From positions 269,105 to 319,187 of the forward strand of contig NZ_KK020678.1 of assembly GCF_000307775.2 (NCBI RefSeq): DNA of 50,083 bases. Reading direction: 5' to 3'. A program made the position numbers and the translations under genes. Every line of letters begins with the position of its first letter. Position 1 is the stretch's first letter. The stretch is from Stutzerimonas stutzeri KOS6. Its GTDB lineage: Bacteria; Pseudomonadota; Gammaproteobacteria; Pseudomonadales; Pseudomonadaceae. Positions 11,266 through 20,328 of this stretch are shown here, one piece after another. The notes below the pieces were generated by a model, which was not told the DNA's origin, ran no database searches, and worked only from the letters and a program-made list of their open reading frames with translations.

Positions 11266-11298
11266 AACGCCGCGAAGCGCTAAACTTCGCGGCGTTTT
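11266..11298 (+). terminator. Rho-independent terminator after ABC operon
   Basis: Twelve-base stem AACGCCGCGAAG / CTTCGCGGCGTT with a seven-base loop and a TTTT tail. It ends the ABC transporter transcript 20 bp before the queF start. Confidence 0.9.
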
Positions 11299-11317
11299 CG
11301 TTCAGGTCATTTTTCCA

Positions 11318-12148
11318 ATGCAGCATCCCGCCGAACTCTCTCCGCTGGGCAAGTCCAGCGCCTACGTTGCCACTTACAGCCCGCACCTGCTGTTCCCGAT
11401 TGCGCGTGCGCCGAAATGGGCCGAACTCGGCCTGACGGTCGAGACGCTGCCTTACAGGGGCGTGGATGTGTGGAACTGCTACGAGCTCTCCTGGCTGCTG
11501 CCTTCTGGCAAGCCGGTGGTGGCGATCGGTGAATTCGAGATTCCGGCGGACTCGCCGAACATCATTGAATCCAAGTCGTTCAAGCTCTACCTCAACTCAT
11601 TGAACCAGTCGCACTTCGAGTCGCGAGAGGCGCTGCTCGAGGTGATGGTCGCCGATCTTTCCGCTGCTGCCGGCAAGCCTGTGAAGGTGCGGCTGCGTAC
11701 GCTGGATGAAGTCGCCGCCGAAGGAGTGGTGGCGCTGCCGGGACGCTGTATCGACGAGCTGGATGTCGCCATCGAACACTACGATCATCCGCAACCGGAG
11801 CTGTTGACCTGTGATGCGGGACGTATGGTCGACGAGTCCCTGCACAGTCATCTGCTCAAATCCAATTGCCCGGTCACCGGCCAGCCGGACTGGGGCAGCC
11901 TGGTAGTCGAGTATCGCGGTGCGGCGCTGCAGCCGGAGAGTCTGTTGGCGTATCTGGTGAGCTTTCGCCAGCACGCCGATTTTCACGAGCAGTGCGTGGA
12001 GCGCATCTTCCTCGATCTGCAGCGCCTGCTGCGGCCCGAGAAGCTGACGGTCTATGCGCGATATGTGCGTCGCGGGGGGCTGGACATCAATCCCTATCGC
12101 AGCACCGAGGCGATGGTCGTGGACAATCGCCGCCTGGTGCGCCAGTGA
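11318..12148 (+). CDS. queF: NADPH-dependent 7-cyano-7-deazaguanine reductase
   Basis: Reduces the nitrile preQ0 to preQ1 in queuosine biosynthesis. The 276-residue length is that of the two-domain (YqcD/QueF long) form. Key residues are visible: nucleophile Cys184 in [15 protein letters not shown], the FESxE-like [14 protein letters not shown] at about 84-97, and substrate-binding HxDFHE as [11 protein letters not shown] at 11318; frames open upstream would run into the terminator and are rejected. Monocistronic. Confidence 0.95.
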   Translation: MQHPAELSPLGKSSAYVATYSPHLLFPIARAPKWAELGLTVETLPYRGVDVWNCYELSWLLPSGKPVVAIGEFEIPADSPNIIESKSFKLYLNSLNQSHFESREALLEVMVADLSAAAGKPVKVRLRTLDEVAAEGVVALPGRCIDELDVAIEHYDHPQPELLTCDAGRMVDESLHSHLLKSNCPVTGQPDWGSLVVEYRGAALQPESLLAYLVSFRQHADFHEQCVERIFLDLQRLLRPEKLTVYARYVRRGGLDINPYRSTEAMVVDNRRLVRQ

Positions 12149-12196
12149 CGCGAGGGGCCGCATCGGCATTCGCCGCGGCCCCGGGCGCGCCGCGCT

Positions 12197-12463
12197 TCAG
12201 ATGCCCATGTTGGCCAGGGTCTGCATGATATTGCGCAGTGTCATGGCCATGCCCGGGTGGCTGACTTCGAAACGCTCGACGGCCAGGTTCACGCCATCGA
12301 CCAGCGAGTCGTTGTAGTCGGTATTGCCCTGTGTCGCCAGGCGAACTTCGATGTCTTGGGCAATCGCATGCAGCGAAGCCCGCTCCTCGTCGGTCAGCGG
12401 CGCGTCCTGGGCCAGTTGATTACGCAGTTCTTCGAGCTGCGACTGCAGATCATGTTCCGGCAT
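12197..12463 (-). CDS. DUF4404 family protein
   Basis: An 88-residue, mostly helical, acidic protein (MPEHDLQSQLEELRNQL...) ending GMAMTLRNIMQTLANMGI, the conserved C-terminal pattern of DUF4404. AGAGGGAAG ribosome binding site just before the ATG at 12463. It converges on queF and diverges from mlaA. Function unknown. Confidence 0.85.
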   Translation of the reverse strand: MPEHDLQSQLEELRNQLAQDAPLTDEERASLHAIAQDIEVRLATQGNTDYNDSLVDGVNLAVERFEVSHPGMAMTLRNIMQTLANMGI

Positions 12464-12685
12464 ATTGCTTCCCTCTCATGGGTTTACGGACAACGTGGGG
12501 TGAGCCCCGATAACCGAAGGTTAAACCAGAGGCCTGAGCTTGTCTGTTCCTTTGCAGGCAACGGGGCCAGGCATGACGACGACAGGCGGAATGTCCGGCT
12601 GACTGCCGAAAAGCGGATGATCACTCTATACTGCGCGGTCTGCGTCGGTGCGCCGCGTGCACCACTACCTAGGGAGAAAAGAGCA

Positions 12686-13387
12686 ATGCCCAAGATATCT
12701 ACGGCCTGGATCGCCGTGCTCAAGGCCAGTTTTGTTGCCACGGTCGCCATGCTTGGCGCCGCGCCTTCGCTGGCTGTCGAGGAAGATCCGTGGGAAGGCG
12801 TCAACCGCGTGGTGTTCCGCTTCAACGATACCGTCGATACCTACTCGCTCAAGCCGCTGGCCCAGGGCTACCAGAAGGTCACGCCGGGCTTCCTCGAAGA
12901 CGGCATCGGCAACGTGTTCAGCAACCTCGGCGATGTGGTGGTGCTGACCAACGATCTGCTGCAGGGCAAGGTTCATGACGCTGGCATCGACACCAGTCGC
13001 ATCCTGTTCAACACCACCTTCGGTGTGCTCGGCTTCTTCGATGTCGCAACCCACATGGGCCTGCAGAAGAACGATGAGGACTTCGGCCAGACGCTGGGCG
13101 CCTGGGGGCTTGGAAGTGGGCCGTATGTCGTGCTGCCGCTGCTTGGACCAAGCACGGTGCGTGATGCCGTCGGCCGGGTGCCTGATTCGTTTCTCGAGCC
13201 CTATCCGCACATGGAACATGTGCCGACGCGCAACGTGACGCGTGGCTTCGATCTGATCGATACCCGAGCCAGCCTGTTGTCCGCCGAGAAGATGATTCGC
13301 GGTGACCGGTATATCTTCGTTCGTAACGCCTATCTGCAGAACCGCGAATTCCGCACCCTGGATGGGCAGGTCGAAGACGATTTCTGA
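12686..13387 (+). CDS. mlaA: MlaA/VacJ outer-membrane lipid asymmetry protein
   Basis: Component of the Mla pathway that removes misplaced phospholipids from the outer leaflet of the outer membrane. The 233-residue protein has a signal peptide (cut near APSLA, residue 31), then the VacJ signature DPWEGVNRVVFRFNDTVD, GVLGFFDVATHMGL and GQTLGAWGLGSGPYVVLPLLGPS. There is no cysteine at the signal cleavage site, indeed none in the protein, so it cannot be a lipoprotein as in E. coli. AGGGAGA ribosome binding site. The rest of the mla operon is not here, which is normal for this gene. Confidence 0.93.
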   Translation: MPKISTAWIAVLKASFVATVAMLGAAPSLAVEEDPWEGVNRVVFRFNDTVDTYSLKPLAQGYQKVTPGFLEDGIGNVFSNLGDVVVLTNDLLQGKVHDAGIDTSRILFNTTFGVLGFFDVATHMGLQKNDEDFGQTLGAWGLGSGPYVVLPLLGPSTVRDAVGRVPDSFLEPYPHMEHVPTRNVTRGFDLIDTRASLLSAEKMIRGDRYIFVRNAYLQNREFRTLDGQVEDDF

Positions 13388-13435
13388 AGCACGGCCGCGC
13401 CAGGCGCGGCCAGTCCGGAAAACGGGCGGTAACGC

Positions 13436-13735
13436 TCAGGACATCGAGATGATGGCCAGTCCCAGATTCTGCCGGCCATCGTCGAGCTGGCTGACGCGCA
13501 CCACTTCGGTCTGTGCGTCCAGGCCTTTGAGTTCGCTGTGCTCGGAGGGGATCAGCACACGCACCTTGTCGCCGCTGCGCAGCGCGCTGCGTGCCAGCAC
13601 CTGCATGCCGGTGCTGGAGAGGTCGATACAGGTGCCGCTGAGTTTTGTATCGCCATATTCCAGTGCGACGGTGGTTTCGATCTGCATCCGGATGAAATCG
13701 CGTTTTTCGCTGTAATCACGGTCTTTCTGGGTCAT
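13436..13735 (-). CDS. PilZ-domain c-di-GMP binding protein
   Basis: A 99-residue single PilZ domain. The c-di-GMP motif parts are visible: basic KRDFIRM near residues 11-17 (RxxxR-like) and CIDLSSTGMQV (DxSxxG) at about 36-46. With no output domain attached it would act as a c-di-GMP-responsive adaptor. GGAG ribosome binding site. It sits tail to tail with mlaA and divergent from rssB, as expected for this part of the Pseudomonas genome. Confidence 0.9.
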   Translation of the reverse strand: MTQKDRDYSEKRDFIRMQIETTVALEYGDTKLSGTCIDLSSTGMQVLARSALRSGDKVRVLIPSEHSELKGLDAQTEVVRVSQLDDGRQNLGLAIISMS

Positions 13736-13930
13736 GGCTCCAACCTTTTATATATGGCTCGCAGCTTTCTTATAGCTCTGCTCAATTCGGCCTGTAAAGG
13801 CGCCTGGCGGTCGGCTTGAATCCCCGATCGTATGGGAGTACCGTCTGCGCCTTGAAACGAACCCATGCCCAGCGCTCACGCAGGGCCAATGCTTTCGCCA
13901 ATCATCCTGGCGACACCGCCTGGTAGGAAC

Positions 13931-15115
13931 ATGCATAAACCAAGCGCGACGCTGCTGATCATTGATGACGACGATGTGGTTCGAGCCAGTCTGGCCGCCT
14001 ATCTGGATGACAGTGGTTTTCGTGTTCTGCAGGCTGCCAATGGCCCGCAGGGCATGGAGCTCTTCGAATCGGAGCAGCCCGATCTGGTGATCTGTGATCT
14101 GCGCATGCCGCAGATGGACGGGCTGGAATTGATCCGTCAGATCAGCGAACGCCAGCTCGACCTGCCGGTGATCGTCGTGTCCGGCGCCGGGGTGATGAGC
14201 GATGCGGTGGAGGCGCTGCGCCTGGGCGCAGCCGACTACCTGATCAAGCCTCTCGAAGACCTGGCGATGCTCGAGCATGCGGTGCGTCGCGCGCTGGATC
14301 GTTCGCGTCTGCGGCTGGAGAATCGGCGCTATCGGGAGCAGCTGGAAACGGCCAACCGTGATCTGCAGGCCAGTCTGCATCTATTGCAGGAGGACCAGGA
14401 CGCCGGCCGTCAGGTGCAGATGAACATGCTGCCGGTGACGCCCTGGAGCGCCGATGGCTTCGACTTCGCTCATCAGATCATTCCTTCGCTATACCTGTCG
14501 GGGGACTTCGTCGATTACTTTCGGGTCGATGAGCGACGCATCGGGTTCTACCTGGCTGACGTTTCCGGGCACGGTGCGTCGTCGGCATTCGTAACCGTTC
14601 TGCTCAAGTTCATGACGACCCGCCTGTTGTACGAATCGCGCCGCGGCGGCATGCTCCGCGAGTTCAAGCCTTCGGAGGTGCTCGATCACATCAATCGGGG
14701 GCTGATCAACTGCAAGCTGGGTAAGCACGTCACCATGCTGGGTGGGGTGATCGATCAGGAGCGTGACGTGTTGCACTACAGCATCGGCGGGCATCTGCCG
14801 ATGCCGGTGCTGTACAACGGCGAAAGCGCCCGCTATCTGGAAGGGCGGGGGCTGCCGGTTGGCCTGTTCGTTGAAGCGACATATCAGAATTTCGAGCTGA
14901 AGCTGCCGGAAACCTTCAGCCTGACCTTGCTCTCCGACGGCATTCTGGACCTTTTGCCTGGGGAGACACTCAAAGAAAAGGAGTCCGCGCTGCCCGGTCT
15001 GATAACGGACGCCGGTGGCACGCTGGATGGATTGCGTCGAGTCTTCGGGTTGGCCGAACTGGCTGACATGCCCGACGATATCGCCTTGCTGGTGTTGAGC
15101 AGGAACCTTGCATGA
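13931..15115 (+). CDS. rssB: response regulator with PP2C-like phosphatase output
   Basis: A 394-residue receiver-phosphatase. The receiver (about 1-125) has Asp12-14 and phosphoacceptor Asp56 in VICDLRMPQMDG, with KPLED supplying the conserved Lys. A coiled linker (about 130-175) leads to a SpoIIE/PP2C domain with FYLADVSGHGASSAF and LLSDGILDLLPG. The pair with the following STAS protein matches Pseudomonas RssB-RssC, a partner-switching module linked to sigma-S activity. ATG at 13931 with TAGGAAC upstream; a longer frame from 13865 lacks a ribosome binding site. The stop overlaps rssC by 4 bp. Confidence 0.87.
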   Translation: MHKPSATLLIIDDDDVVRASLAAYLDDSGFRVLQAANGPQGMELFESEQPDLVICDLRMPQMDGLELIRQISERQLDLPVIVVSGAGVMSDAVEALRLGAADYLIKPLEDLAMLEHAVRRALDRSRLRLENRRYREQLETANRDLQASLHLLQEDQDAGRQVQMNMLPVTPWSADGFDFAHQIIPSLYLSGDFVDYFRVDERRIGFYLADVSGHGASSAFVTVLLKFMTTRLLYESRRGGMLREFKPSEVLDHINRGLINCKLGKHVTMLGGVIDQERDVLHYSIGGHLPMPVLYNGESARYLEGRGLPVGLFVEATYQNFELKLPETFSLTLLSDGILDLLPGETLKEKESALPGLITDAGGTLDGLRRVFGLAELADMPDDIALLVLSRNLA

Positions 15116-15594
15116 GTACTGGTAGAATCCAGTTCGCCGAGATGGATGGCACCTTTGTTCTGAAATTCATTGGTGAGATCCGTCTGACGCTCTGTTCGGC
15201 GCTGGATGCAACGATCGAGAAGATCTTCTCGTCACGGAATTTCTCTTCCATCGTCATCGATCTGACCGAGAGCCGCAGCATCGACAGCACCACTCTTGGC
15301 CTGCTGGCCAAGCTGTCGATCCTTTCGCGGCAGAAGGTCGGCATGCTGCCGACCCTGGTCACCACGCATCCGGACATTACTCGGCTGTTGCAGTCGATGG
15401 GTTTCGATCAGGTGTTCAACATCGTCGACACCCCACTGCCGTGTCCCGAGTGCCTGGCCGATCTGCCTTCGCAGGACCAATCGGAGGACGTGGTGAAGGC
15501 CAAGGTACTGGAAGCTCACCGGATCCTGATGAGCCTCAACGAATCAAATCGCGAGGCCTTCCATGACCTCGTCACCGCACTGGAGCGGTCCTGA
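15112..15594 (+). CDS. rssC: STAS-domain anti-sigma factor antagonist
   Basis: A 160-residue STAS protein and likely partner of the preceding PP2C protein. The STAS core has IVIDLTESRSIDSTTLGLLAKLS (about 45-67), where the Ser/Thr after Asp is the usual phosphorylation site reversed by the phosphatase. It has two cysteines in PLPCPECLADL, which could bind a metal. It starts in a 4-bp ATGA overlap with rssB and ends abutting the convergent tal stop codon. Confidence 0.87.
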   Translation: MSTGRIQFAEMDGTFVLKFIGEIRLTLCSALDATIEKIFSSRNFSSIVIDLTESRSIDSTTLGLLAKLSILSRQKVGMLPTLVTTHPDITRLLQSMGFDQVFNIVDTPLPCPECLADLPSQDQSEDVVKAKVLEAHRILMSLNESNREAFHDLVTALERS

Positions 15595-16521
15595 TCAGGC
15601 CAGTTTGGCCAGCAGCGCCTCGAGTTTTTCCTGATCCCGCGCGAACTGACGGATGCCCTCGGCAAGTTTTTCGGTGGCCATGGCGTCCTCGTTCAGTCCC
15701 CAGCGGAAGCTGCTTTCATCCAGACTCATGCGTGGTTCGGATTCGCGGCCTGGTTGTAGCTTGCGCTCCAGAGTGCCGCTGGCTTCGGCGAGCTGGCCGA
15801 GCAGCTCCGGGCTGATAGTCAGACGATCACAACCGGCCAGCGCTTCGATTTGTCCGGCATTGCGGAAACTCGCGCCCATCACCACCGTCTTGTAACCGTG
15901 TGCCTTGTAGTAGTCGTAGATACGACTGACCGATTGCACGCCCGGATCCTCCGCCCCTTGATAATCGCGGCCCTCGTGCTTCTTGTACCAGTCGTAGATG
16001 CGGCCGACGAAAGGCGAGATCAGAAACACGCCGGCTTCCGCACAGGCCACGGCCTGGGTGAAGGAGAACAGCAGTGTGAGGTTGGTCTGAATACCGGCCT
16101 TCTCCAGCTGTTCGGCCGCGCGAATGCCTTCCCAGGTGGACGCGATCTTGATCAGCACGCGCTCGCGACCGATACCTGCCTGGTCGTAGAGGCCGATCAG
16201 GCGCTCGCCGCGCTCGACCATGGCCTGGGTGTCGAACGAGAGCCGTGCGTCGACTTCGGTGGAAATACGGCCCGGAATCAGCTCCAGGATCTGCTTGCCC
16301 ACCGCTACGGCGAAAAGATCGCAGGCCAGGCCGATATCGCCGTGGCACTGCTGCATGGCGTTGCCGAGGTGCTCGGCATAGCGGGGCATGGCGGCAGCCT
16401 TGAGCAGCAGCGAGGGATTGGTGGTGGCATCCACCGGCTTCAGGCGGGCGATGGCGTCGATGTCGCCCGTGTCGGCGACGACGGTAGTGAACTGCTTGAG
16501 TTGTTCCAGCTTGGAAGTCAT
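15595..16521 (-). CDS. tal: transaldolase
   Basis: Pentose phosphate pathway enzyme transferring dihydroxyacetone units between sugar phosphates. The 308 residues match the TalB class: [13 protein letters not shown] (about 31-43), Schiff-base Lys125 in [12 protein letters not shown], and [33 protein letters not shown] lies about 13 bases before the ATG. Convergent with rssC, no gap between stops. Confidence 0.96.
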   Translation of the reverse strand: MTSKLEQLKQFTTVVADTGDIDAIARLKPVDATTNPSLLLKAAAMPRYAEHLGNAMQQCHGDIGLACDLFAVAVGKQILELIPGRISTEVDARLSFDTQAMVERGERLIGLYDQAGIGRERVLIKIASTWEGIRAAEQLEKAGIQTNLTLLFSFTQAVACAEAGVFLISPFVGRIYDWYKKHEGRDYQGAEDPGVQSVSRIYDYYKAHGYKTVVMGASFRNAGQIEALAGCDRLTISPELLGQLAEASGTLERKLQPGRESEPRMSLDESSFRWGLNEDAMATEKLAEGIRQFARDQEKLEALLAKLA

Positions 16522-16653
16522 AAAAGGGAGGGCTCCGTCCTGTGAGTGGGCATGACCTTACCCGAGCCGGTCGGCCTCCTCAATGAGCGGATGGACCCGG
16601 GTGCGCCTCGCCTTTGATCGAAATAGTTCGGGTCCGTTCCTTGCTGGATCTGA

Positions 16654-17670
16654 TCAGTGCCCCTCGAGCAGGGCCACTGCCTGATCGAGTAGCGCAAGGG
16701 GCTGGCTCGCCTTGTGGATGTCCACCGAAAGCAGCTGGCGGAAGCGTCTGGCCCCCGGAAAACCCTGGCCAAGCCCGAGCACATGGCGGGTCACGTGGTG
16801 CATGGCGCCACCCTCGGCCAGGTGTCGCTCGATATACGGTCGCATGTTGCGCAGCGCCTGCGCGCGACCGATCACCGGGGTGTCGCTACCGAACAGTGCC
16901 TGATCGACGTGCGCCAGCAGATAGGGGTTGTGGTATGCCTCGCGGCCCAGCATGACGCCATCGAAGGTCTGCAGGTGCGCACGGCACTCATCCAGCGTTT
17001 TGATGCCGCCGTTGAGGATGAGTTCGAGATCCGGAAAGTCCTGCTTCAGCTGTGCAGCGATGTCGTACCGTAGCGGAGGTACCTCGCGGTTCTGCTTGGG
17101 CGAGAGCCCTTCGAGAATCGCGATGCGTGCATGCACGGTGAAGCTGCGACAGCCAGCCTCGCGCACCTGGCCGACGAAGTCGCACAGCTCGGCATAGCTG
17201 TCGCGTCCGTTGATGCCGATGCGATGCTTGACCGTCACCTCGATCCCCACGGCGTCGCGCATCGCCTTCACGCAGTCGGCCACCAGCTGTGGATGCCCCA
17301 TCAGGCAGGCGCCGATCATGTTGTTCTGCACCCGATCGCTGGGGCAGCCGACGTTAAGGTTCACCTCGTCATAACCCGCGGCTTCGGCCAGCTTCGCACA
17401 GGCTGCAAGCTCATTCGGCATGCTGCCACCCAACTGCAATGCCAGCGGATGTTCGCTTTCGTCGTGCCGCAGGAATCGCGCGGCATCGCCATGCAGCAAT
17501 GCACCGGTAGTGACCATCTCGGTGTAGAGCAGGGCATGCCGGGAAAGCTGGCGGAGGAAGAACCGGCAGTGACGATCCGTCCAGTCCATCATCGGCGCGA
17601 CGGAGAAGCGTCGGAATCCTGAAGTGCCCGTTTTTAAAGGCTTTGAGGTAATATTTGCTTCTTTAGTCAT
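16654..17670 (-). CDS. dusA: tRNA-dihydrouridine synthase A with element-supplied N terminus
   Basis: FMN enzyme making dihydrouridine at positions 20/20a of tRNA. The 338-residue product is complete from RRFSVAPMMDWTDRHCRFFLRQ (residue 20 on), with YTEMVTTGAL, LNVGCPSDRVQNN carrying the catalytic Cys, KHRIGIN and NGGIKT. The first 19 residues (MTKEANITSKPLKTGTSGF) look unlike native Pseudomonas DusA and are AT-rich. They lie on the element side of the probable crossover, so the element appears to restore the reading frame and supply a new start and promoter. Only a weak ribosome binding site precedes the ATG. Confidence 0.93.
   Translation of the reverse strand: MTKEANITSKPLKTGTSGFRRFSVAPMMDWTDRHCRFFLRQLSRHALLYTEMVTTGALLHGDAARFLRHDESEHPLALQLGGSMPNELAACAKLAEAAGYDEVNLNVGCPSDRVQNNMIGACLMGHPQLVADCVKAMRDAVGIEVTVKHRIGINGRDSYAELCDFVGQVREAGCRSFTVHARIAILEGLSPKQNREVPPLRYDIAAQLKQDFPDLELILNGGIKTLDECRAHLQTFDGVMLGREAYHNPYLLAHVDQALFGSDTPVIGRAQALRNMRPYIERHLAEGGAMHHVTRHVLGLGQGFPGARRFRQLLSVDIHKASQPLALLDQAVALLEGH
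17580..17640. other. probable attachment site (dusA 5' end)
   Basis: The boundary between GC-rich conserved dusA coding sequence and the AT-rich element lies here. DusA-associated integrases recombine in the conserved codons for the RFSVAPMMDWTDRH stretch, which fall at about 17575-17613. A second copy of this sequence, marking the far end, is not found in the window. Exact core unknown. Confidence 0.65.
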
Positions 17671-17721
17671 CTACGCGCTACCAACGTATTTTCAGGGGTT
17701 TCAGGGCATTTATTAAAGCCA

Positions 17722-17761
17722 GGTGGTACGCTGTACCACCAAGATACCAGTATGTACCACC
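17722..17761. promoter_or_regulatory. palindrome and repeat of GTACCACC before the integrase
   Basis: A perfect palindrome GGTGGTACGCTGTACCACC (17722-17740) is followed by another GTACCACC (17754-17761), all within 55 bp of the integrase start codon and about 50 bp from dusA. Repeats here are likely arm-type binding sites for the recombinase or an operator for its control. Confidence 0.6.
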
Positions 17762-17776
17762 GGTCAGAGCACTCGC

Positions 17777-18931
17777 ATGGCAACGATTCGAGCCCGTAAA
17801 CGAGCCGATGGCTCTATGAGCTATACCGCACAGATCCGACTCAAGAAGAACGGGCAGCAGGTTCATACCGAAAGCATGACCTTTTCTCGCAAAAAAGCGG
17901 CCGAAGCGTGGGCTAAGCGACGAGAAACGGAGCTAGCTGAGCCAGGTGCCATTCAGCGGGCACGGCATAAGGGCGTTCAACTGTCGGACATAATCGACAA
18001 GTATCTAGAGGAGGTGGGCAGAGCCCGCCCGCTGGGTAAGACGAAGAAAGCCACCTTGGCTGCCATTGCGAAGACCACACTGGGTACCAAGACTGATCGC
18101 GAGCTCAATAGCCAAGTACTGGTCGATTATGCGCTATGGCGCATGAGTCCTGAAGGGGGAGGCGTCAAACCCCAGACCGTGGGTAATGATTTAGCCCATC
18201 TGGGGGCCGTTCTATCGGTAGCGCGGCCCGCATGGGGTTACGAGGTTGATGGTATATGCATGGTAGAGGCCCGTCGTGTCCTCTCCAAGCTAGGCTACAG
18301 GCTTAAAAGCCAGGAGCGGGACCGTCGTCCCACTATGGCAGAGCTGGACAAGCTACTTCAGCGTTTCCAAGAAGTGCTTCGCCCGCGCCCTACCTCGATA
18401 CATATGCCAAAAGTTATGGCGTTTGCTCTATTCTCAACTCGCCGCCAAGAGGAGATTGTTCGGATCCGGTGGGACGATTTAGACCCTTCACGAAAGGCGG
18501 TCTTGGTACGGGATATGAAAAACCCGGGAGATAAATGGGGAAATGACGTTTGGTGCCGTCTCCCTGATGAAGCCTGGGCAATAGTTCAGAGCATGCCTCG
18601 TGAATACCAAGAGATCTTTCCTTACACCACTGACGCTATCCAAGGGGCCTGGATGCGTGCGGTCGAACGGGCCGGTATAAAAGATCTTCACTTTCACGAC
18701 TTGCGACATGAAGGGATCAGCCGTCTATTCGAACTGGGGTGGGATATCCCTGCGGTAGCTAGCGTATCAGGCCACAGAGACTGGAACTCGCTCAGACGTT
18801 ATACGCATCTGCATGGTGACGGAGATCGATATACGGGTTGGTGCTGGCTGCCTACGATTATAGATATGAAGGTTTCTTTTGGGGTTTGGGTGTCGAGAAG
18901 AAAGTCAACCAATACGGCGAACACCGTTTAA
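17777..18931 (+). CDS. tyrosine recombinase/integrase (DusA-associated)
   Basis: A 384-residue phage-type integrase that would insert and excise the island. It has an N-terminal arm-binding region (MATIRARKRADGSMSY), a SAM-like core-binding domain (about 68-165) and a catalytic domain with Arg223 in STRRQEEI, Lys248, His307-x-x-Arg310 in FHDLRHEG, His333 in SGHRDW and the nucleophile Tyr342 in RRYTHL. All catalytic residues are present, so it looks active. The ATG at 17777 removes 18 unlikely residues encoded in the palindrome region. It is divergent from dusA; its 3' end overlaps the convergent PrtN-family gene by 27 bp. Confidence 0.93.
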   Translation: MATIRARKRADGSMSYTAQIRLKKNGQQVHTESMTFSRKKAAEAWAKRRETELAEPGAIQRARHKGVQLSDIIDKYLEEVGRARPLGKTKKATLAAIAKTTLGTKTDRELNSQVLVDYALWRMSPEGGGVKPQTVGNDLAHLGAVLSVARPAWGYEVDGICMVEARRVLSKLGYRLKSQERDRRPTMAELDKLLQRFQEVLRPRPTSIHMPKVMAFALFSTRRQEEIVRIRWDDLDPSRKAVLVRDMKNPGDKWGNDVWCRLPDEAWAIVQSMPREYQEIFPYTTDAIQGAWMRAVERAGIKDLHFHDLRHEGISRLFELGWDIPAVASVSGHRDWNSLRRYTHLHGDGDRYTGWCWLPTIIDMKVSFGVWVSRRKSTNTANTV

Positions 18932-19180
18932 TTTTTGATACTCTTCTAACGCCTCGGCATGCCGCTTATCCAAGTAGGCGGCCAAGTCTGACAAGTGAAT
19001 ACCTTTTGTACTTTTCTGGCTGCATTCTATTCGCATCAAAGGGATTTTGATCTGGCCTGCAAGCACCTTCCGTTGGAACATTTCTGGAGTAAGGTGCATA
19101 AAGTAGTCACGGCAGATGTCCTCCAAGGGGATTACAGCTTTGCCGTTGTACTGAGCCATGAGTAGAAAGAAGGTGTTCAT
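18905..19180 (-). CDS. PrtN-family regulator
   Basis: A 91-residue protein of the pyocin activator PrtN family: MNTFFLLMAQYNGKAVIPLEDICRDYF, then SQKSTKGIHLSDLAAYLDKRHAEAL. Family members activate pyocin genes in P. aeruginosa. Homologues also sit beside integrases of mobile elements, where a role in excision or integrase control is plausible but not shown. It overlaps the integrase 3' end and is coupled to a small upstream ORF by an ATGA overlap. Confidence 0.85.
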   Translation of the reverse strand: MNTFFLLMAQYNGKAVIPLEDICRDYFMHLTPEMFQRKVLAGQIKIPLMRIECSQKSTKGIHLSDLAAYLDKRHAEALEEYQKLNGVRRIG

Positions 19181-19293
19181 TCTGGCGCCTCATGACGAAG
19201 TTTGGCGAAACTAGCAAACCAATTGACCTTGTTGGTGCTGCTGGTATAGGTGGGATTGTTCACGTCGCGCTCTAGTTGCTCGATTTTCCTCAT
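19177..19293 (-). CDS. 38-residue ORF coupled to the PrtN-family gene
   Basis: A short frame starting MRKIEQLERDVNN and ending FAKLRHEAPE, whose TGA overlaps the ATG of the PrtN-family gene (ATGA). The coupling and the sensible amphipathic composition argue for translation. No clear ribosome binding site and no recognised family. It could be a leader controlling the downstream gene or a small accessory protein. Confidence 0.4.
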   Translation of the reverse strand: MRKIEQLERDVNNPTYTSSTNKVNWFASFAKLRHEAPE

Positions 19294-19454
19294 TTTTATA
19301 TGGTTGGAATGAGTCGTTTCCTCTCAAATTAGCCTATCGACGAAATTAGACGTCGATAAGTGCTATTTTTCTGCTTTGGAGCGATTACTGTCCGTTCGTT
19401 GCTCCGCGTATGCGGAGATTGGGTTGGGGTTGCCTCTGTACACCAGGAGAACCG

Positions 19455-20195
19455 ATGCGAATTCATATTCTCTCAGACCTGCACAACGAGTTTGAGGTCT
19501 TCATGCCGGAGGTGCATAACGCGGATCTGGTCATATTGGCGGGCGACATTGATCTCGGTATCAGAGGAATCGAATGGGCCCGAACTGCTTTCACATGCCC
19601 TGTGCTGTATGTGCCTGGAAATCATGAGTACTACCGGGGCCACCTCGAAAAAACGTTTGAGGCGATGCAGGCGGCCGCTGATGAGCGAGTTCGCGTCATG
19701 GATCACGATGAAGTTGTGATAGGAGGAGTGCGTTTTTTGGGGGCAACAATGTGGACTGACTTCGCTGCCACAGGGCACCGATCTGTAGCCGCGCGGAGCG
19801 CTCAACAGACCTTGAGTGACTTCCGTCAGATTCGGACAGAAAACTTCCGGCGCATCAAGCCGCAAGATTTGATCAAGAAATCTACTGCAACGCGGGAATG
19901 GCTTGGCGGCATGCTTGCAAAACGACATGAAGGGCCGACGGTAGTAATCACCCATCACGCACCAACTCTCAGGTCACTTGAGGAAAGTCCATATGCAGGG
20001 ACGATCTTAGACGCGGCTTTCGCAAACCAATGGGAAGACTTGATGGGCTCTGACCGCGTGGCCCTATGGGTGCATGGTCACACACATACGTCCGTTGATT
20101 ACATAGTGGAGGGTACCCGGATAGTCTCCAACCAAAGAGGATATCCTAAAGAAGAGTCAGGTTTTCGACCGGCACTTGTTATAGAGCTTTGCTAG
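19455..20195 (+). CDS. calcineurin-type metallophosphoesterase
   Basis: A 246-residue metallophosphoesterase with all five family motifs: SDLHNEF (Asp8, His10), AGDIDLG (Asp31), PGNHEYY (55-61), THHAPT and HGHTHTS. The metal ligands are intact, so it should be active; the substrate (nucleotide, phosphodiester or protein phosphate) cannot be told. A GGAGA ribosome binding site sits 6 bases before the ATG. It is cargo of the island, next to the integrase module and not obviously linked to metals. Codon use is less GC-rich than the core genome. Confidence 0.88.
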   Translation: MRIHILSDLHNEFEVFMPEVHNADLVILAGDIDLGIRGIEWARTAFTCPVLYVPGNHEYYRGHLEKTFEAMQAAADERVRVMDHDEVVIGGVRFLGATMWTDFAATGHRSVAARSAQQTLSDFRQIRTENFRRIKPQDLIKKSTATREWLGGMLAKRHEGPTVVITHHAPTLRSLEESPYAGTILDAAFANQWEDLMGSDRVALWVHGHTHTSVDYIVEGTRIVSNQRGYPKEESGFRPALVIELC

Positions 20196-20328
20196 TAGAC
20201 CCTTGCTCTAGTCGCCGTCTATCCGCTGTTAGTTTGCCGTTATTGAGAGTCGTCTACCGTACGTTCTGTCCTGCAAGTGCAAGACTTCGATCGCAACGTG
20301 CCGGCCGGCGGTAGCCTTTCTTTGCAAG

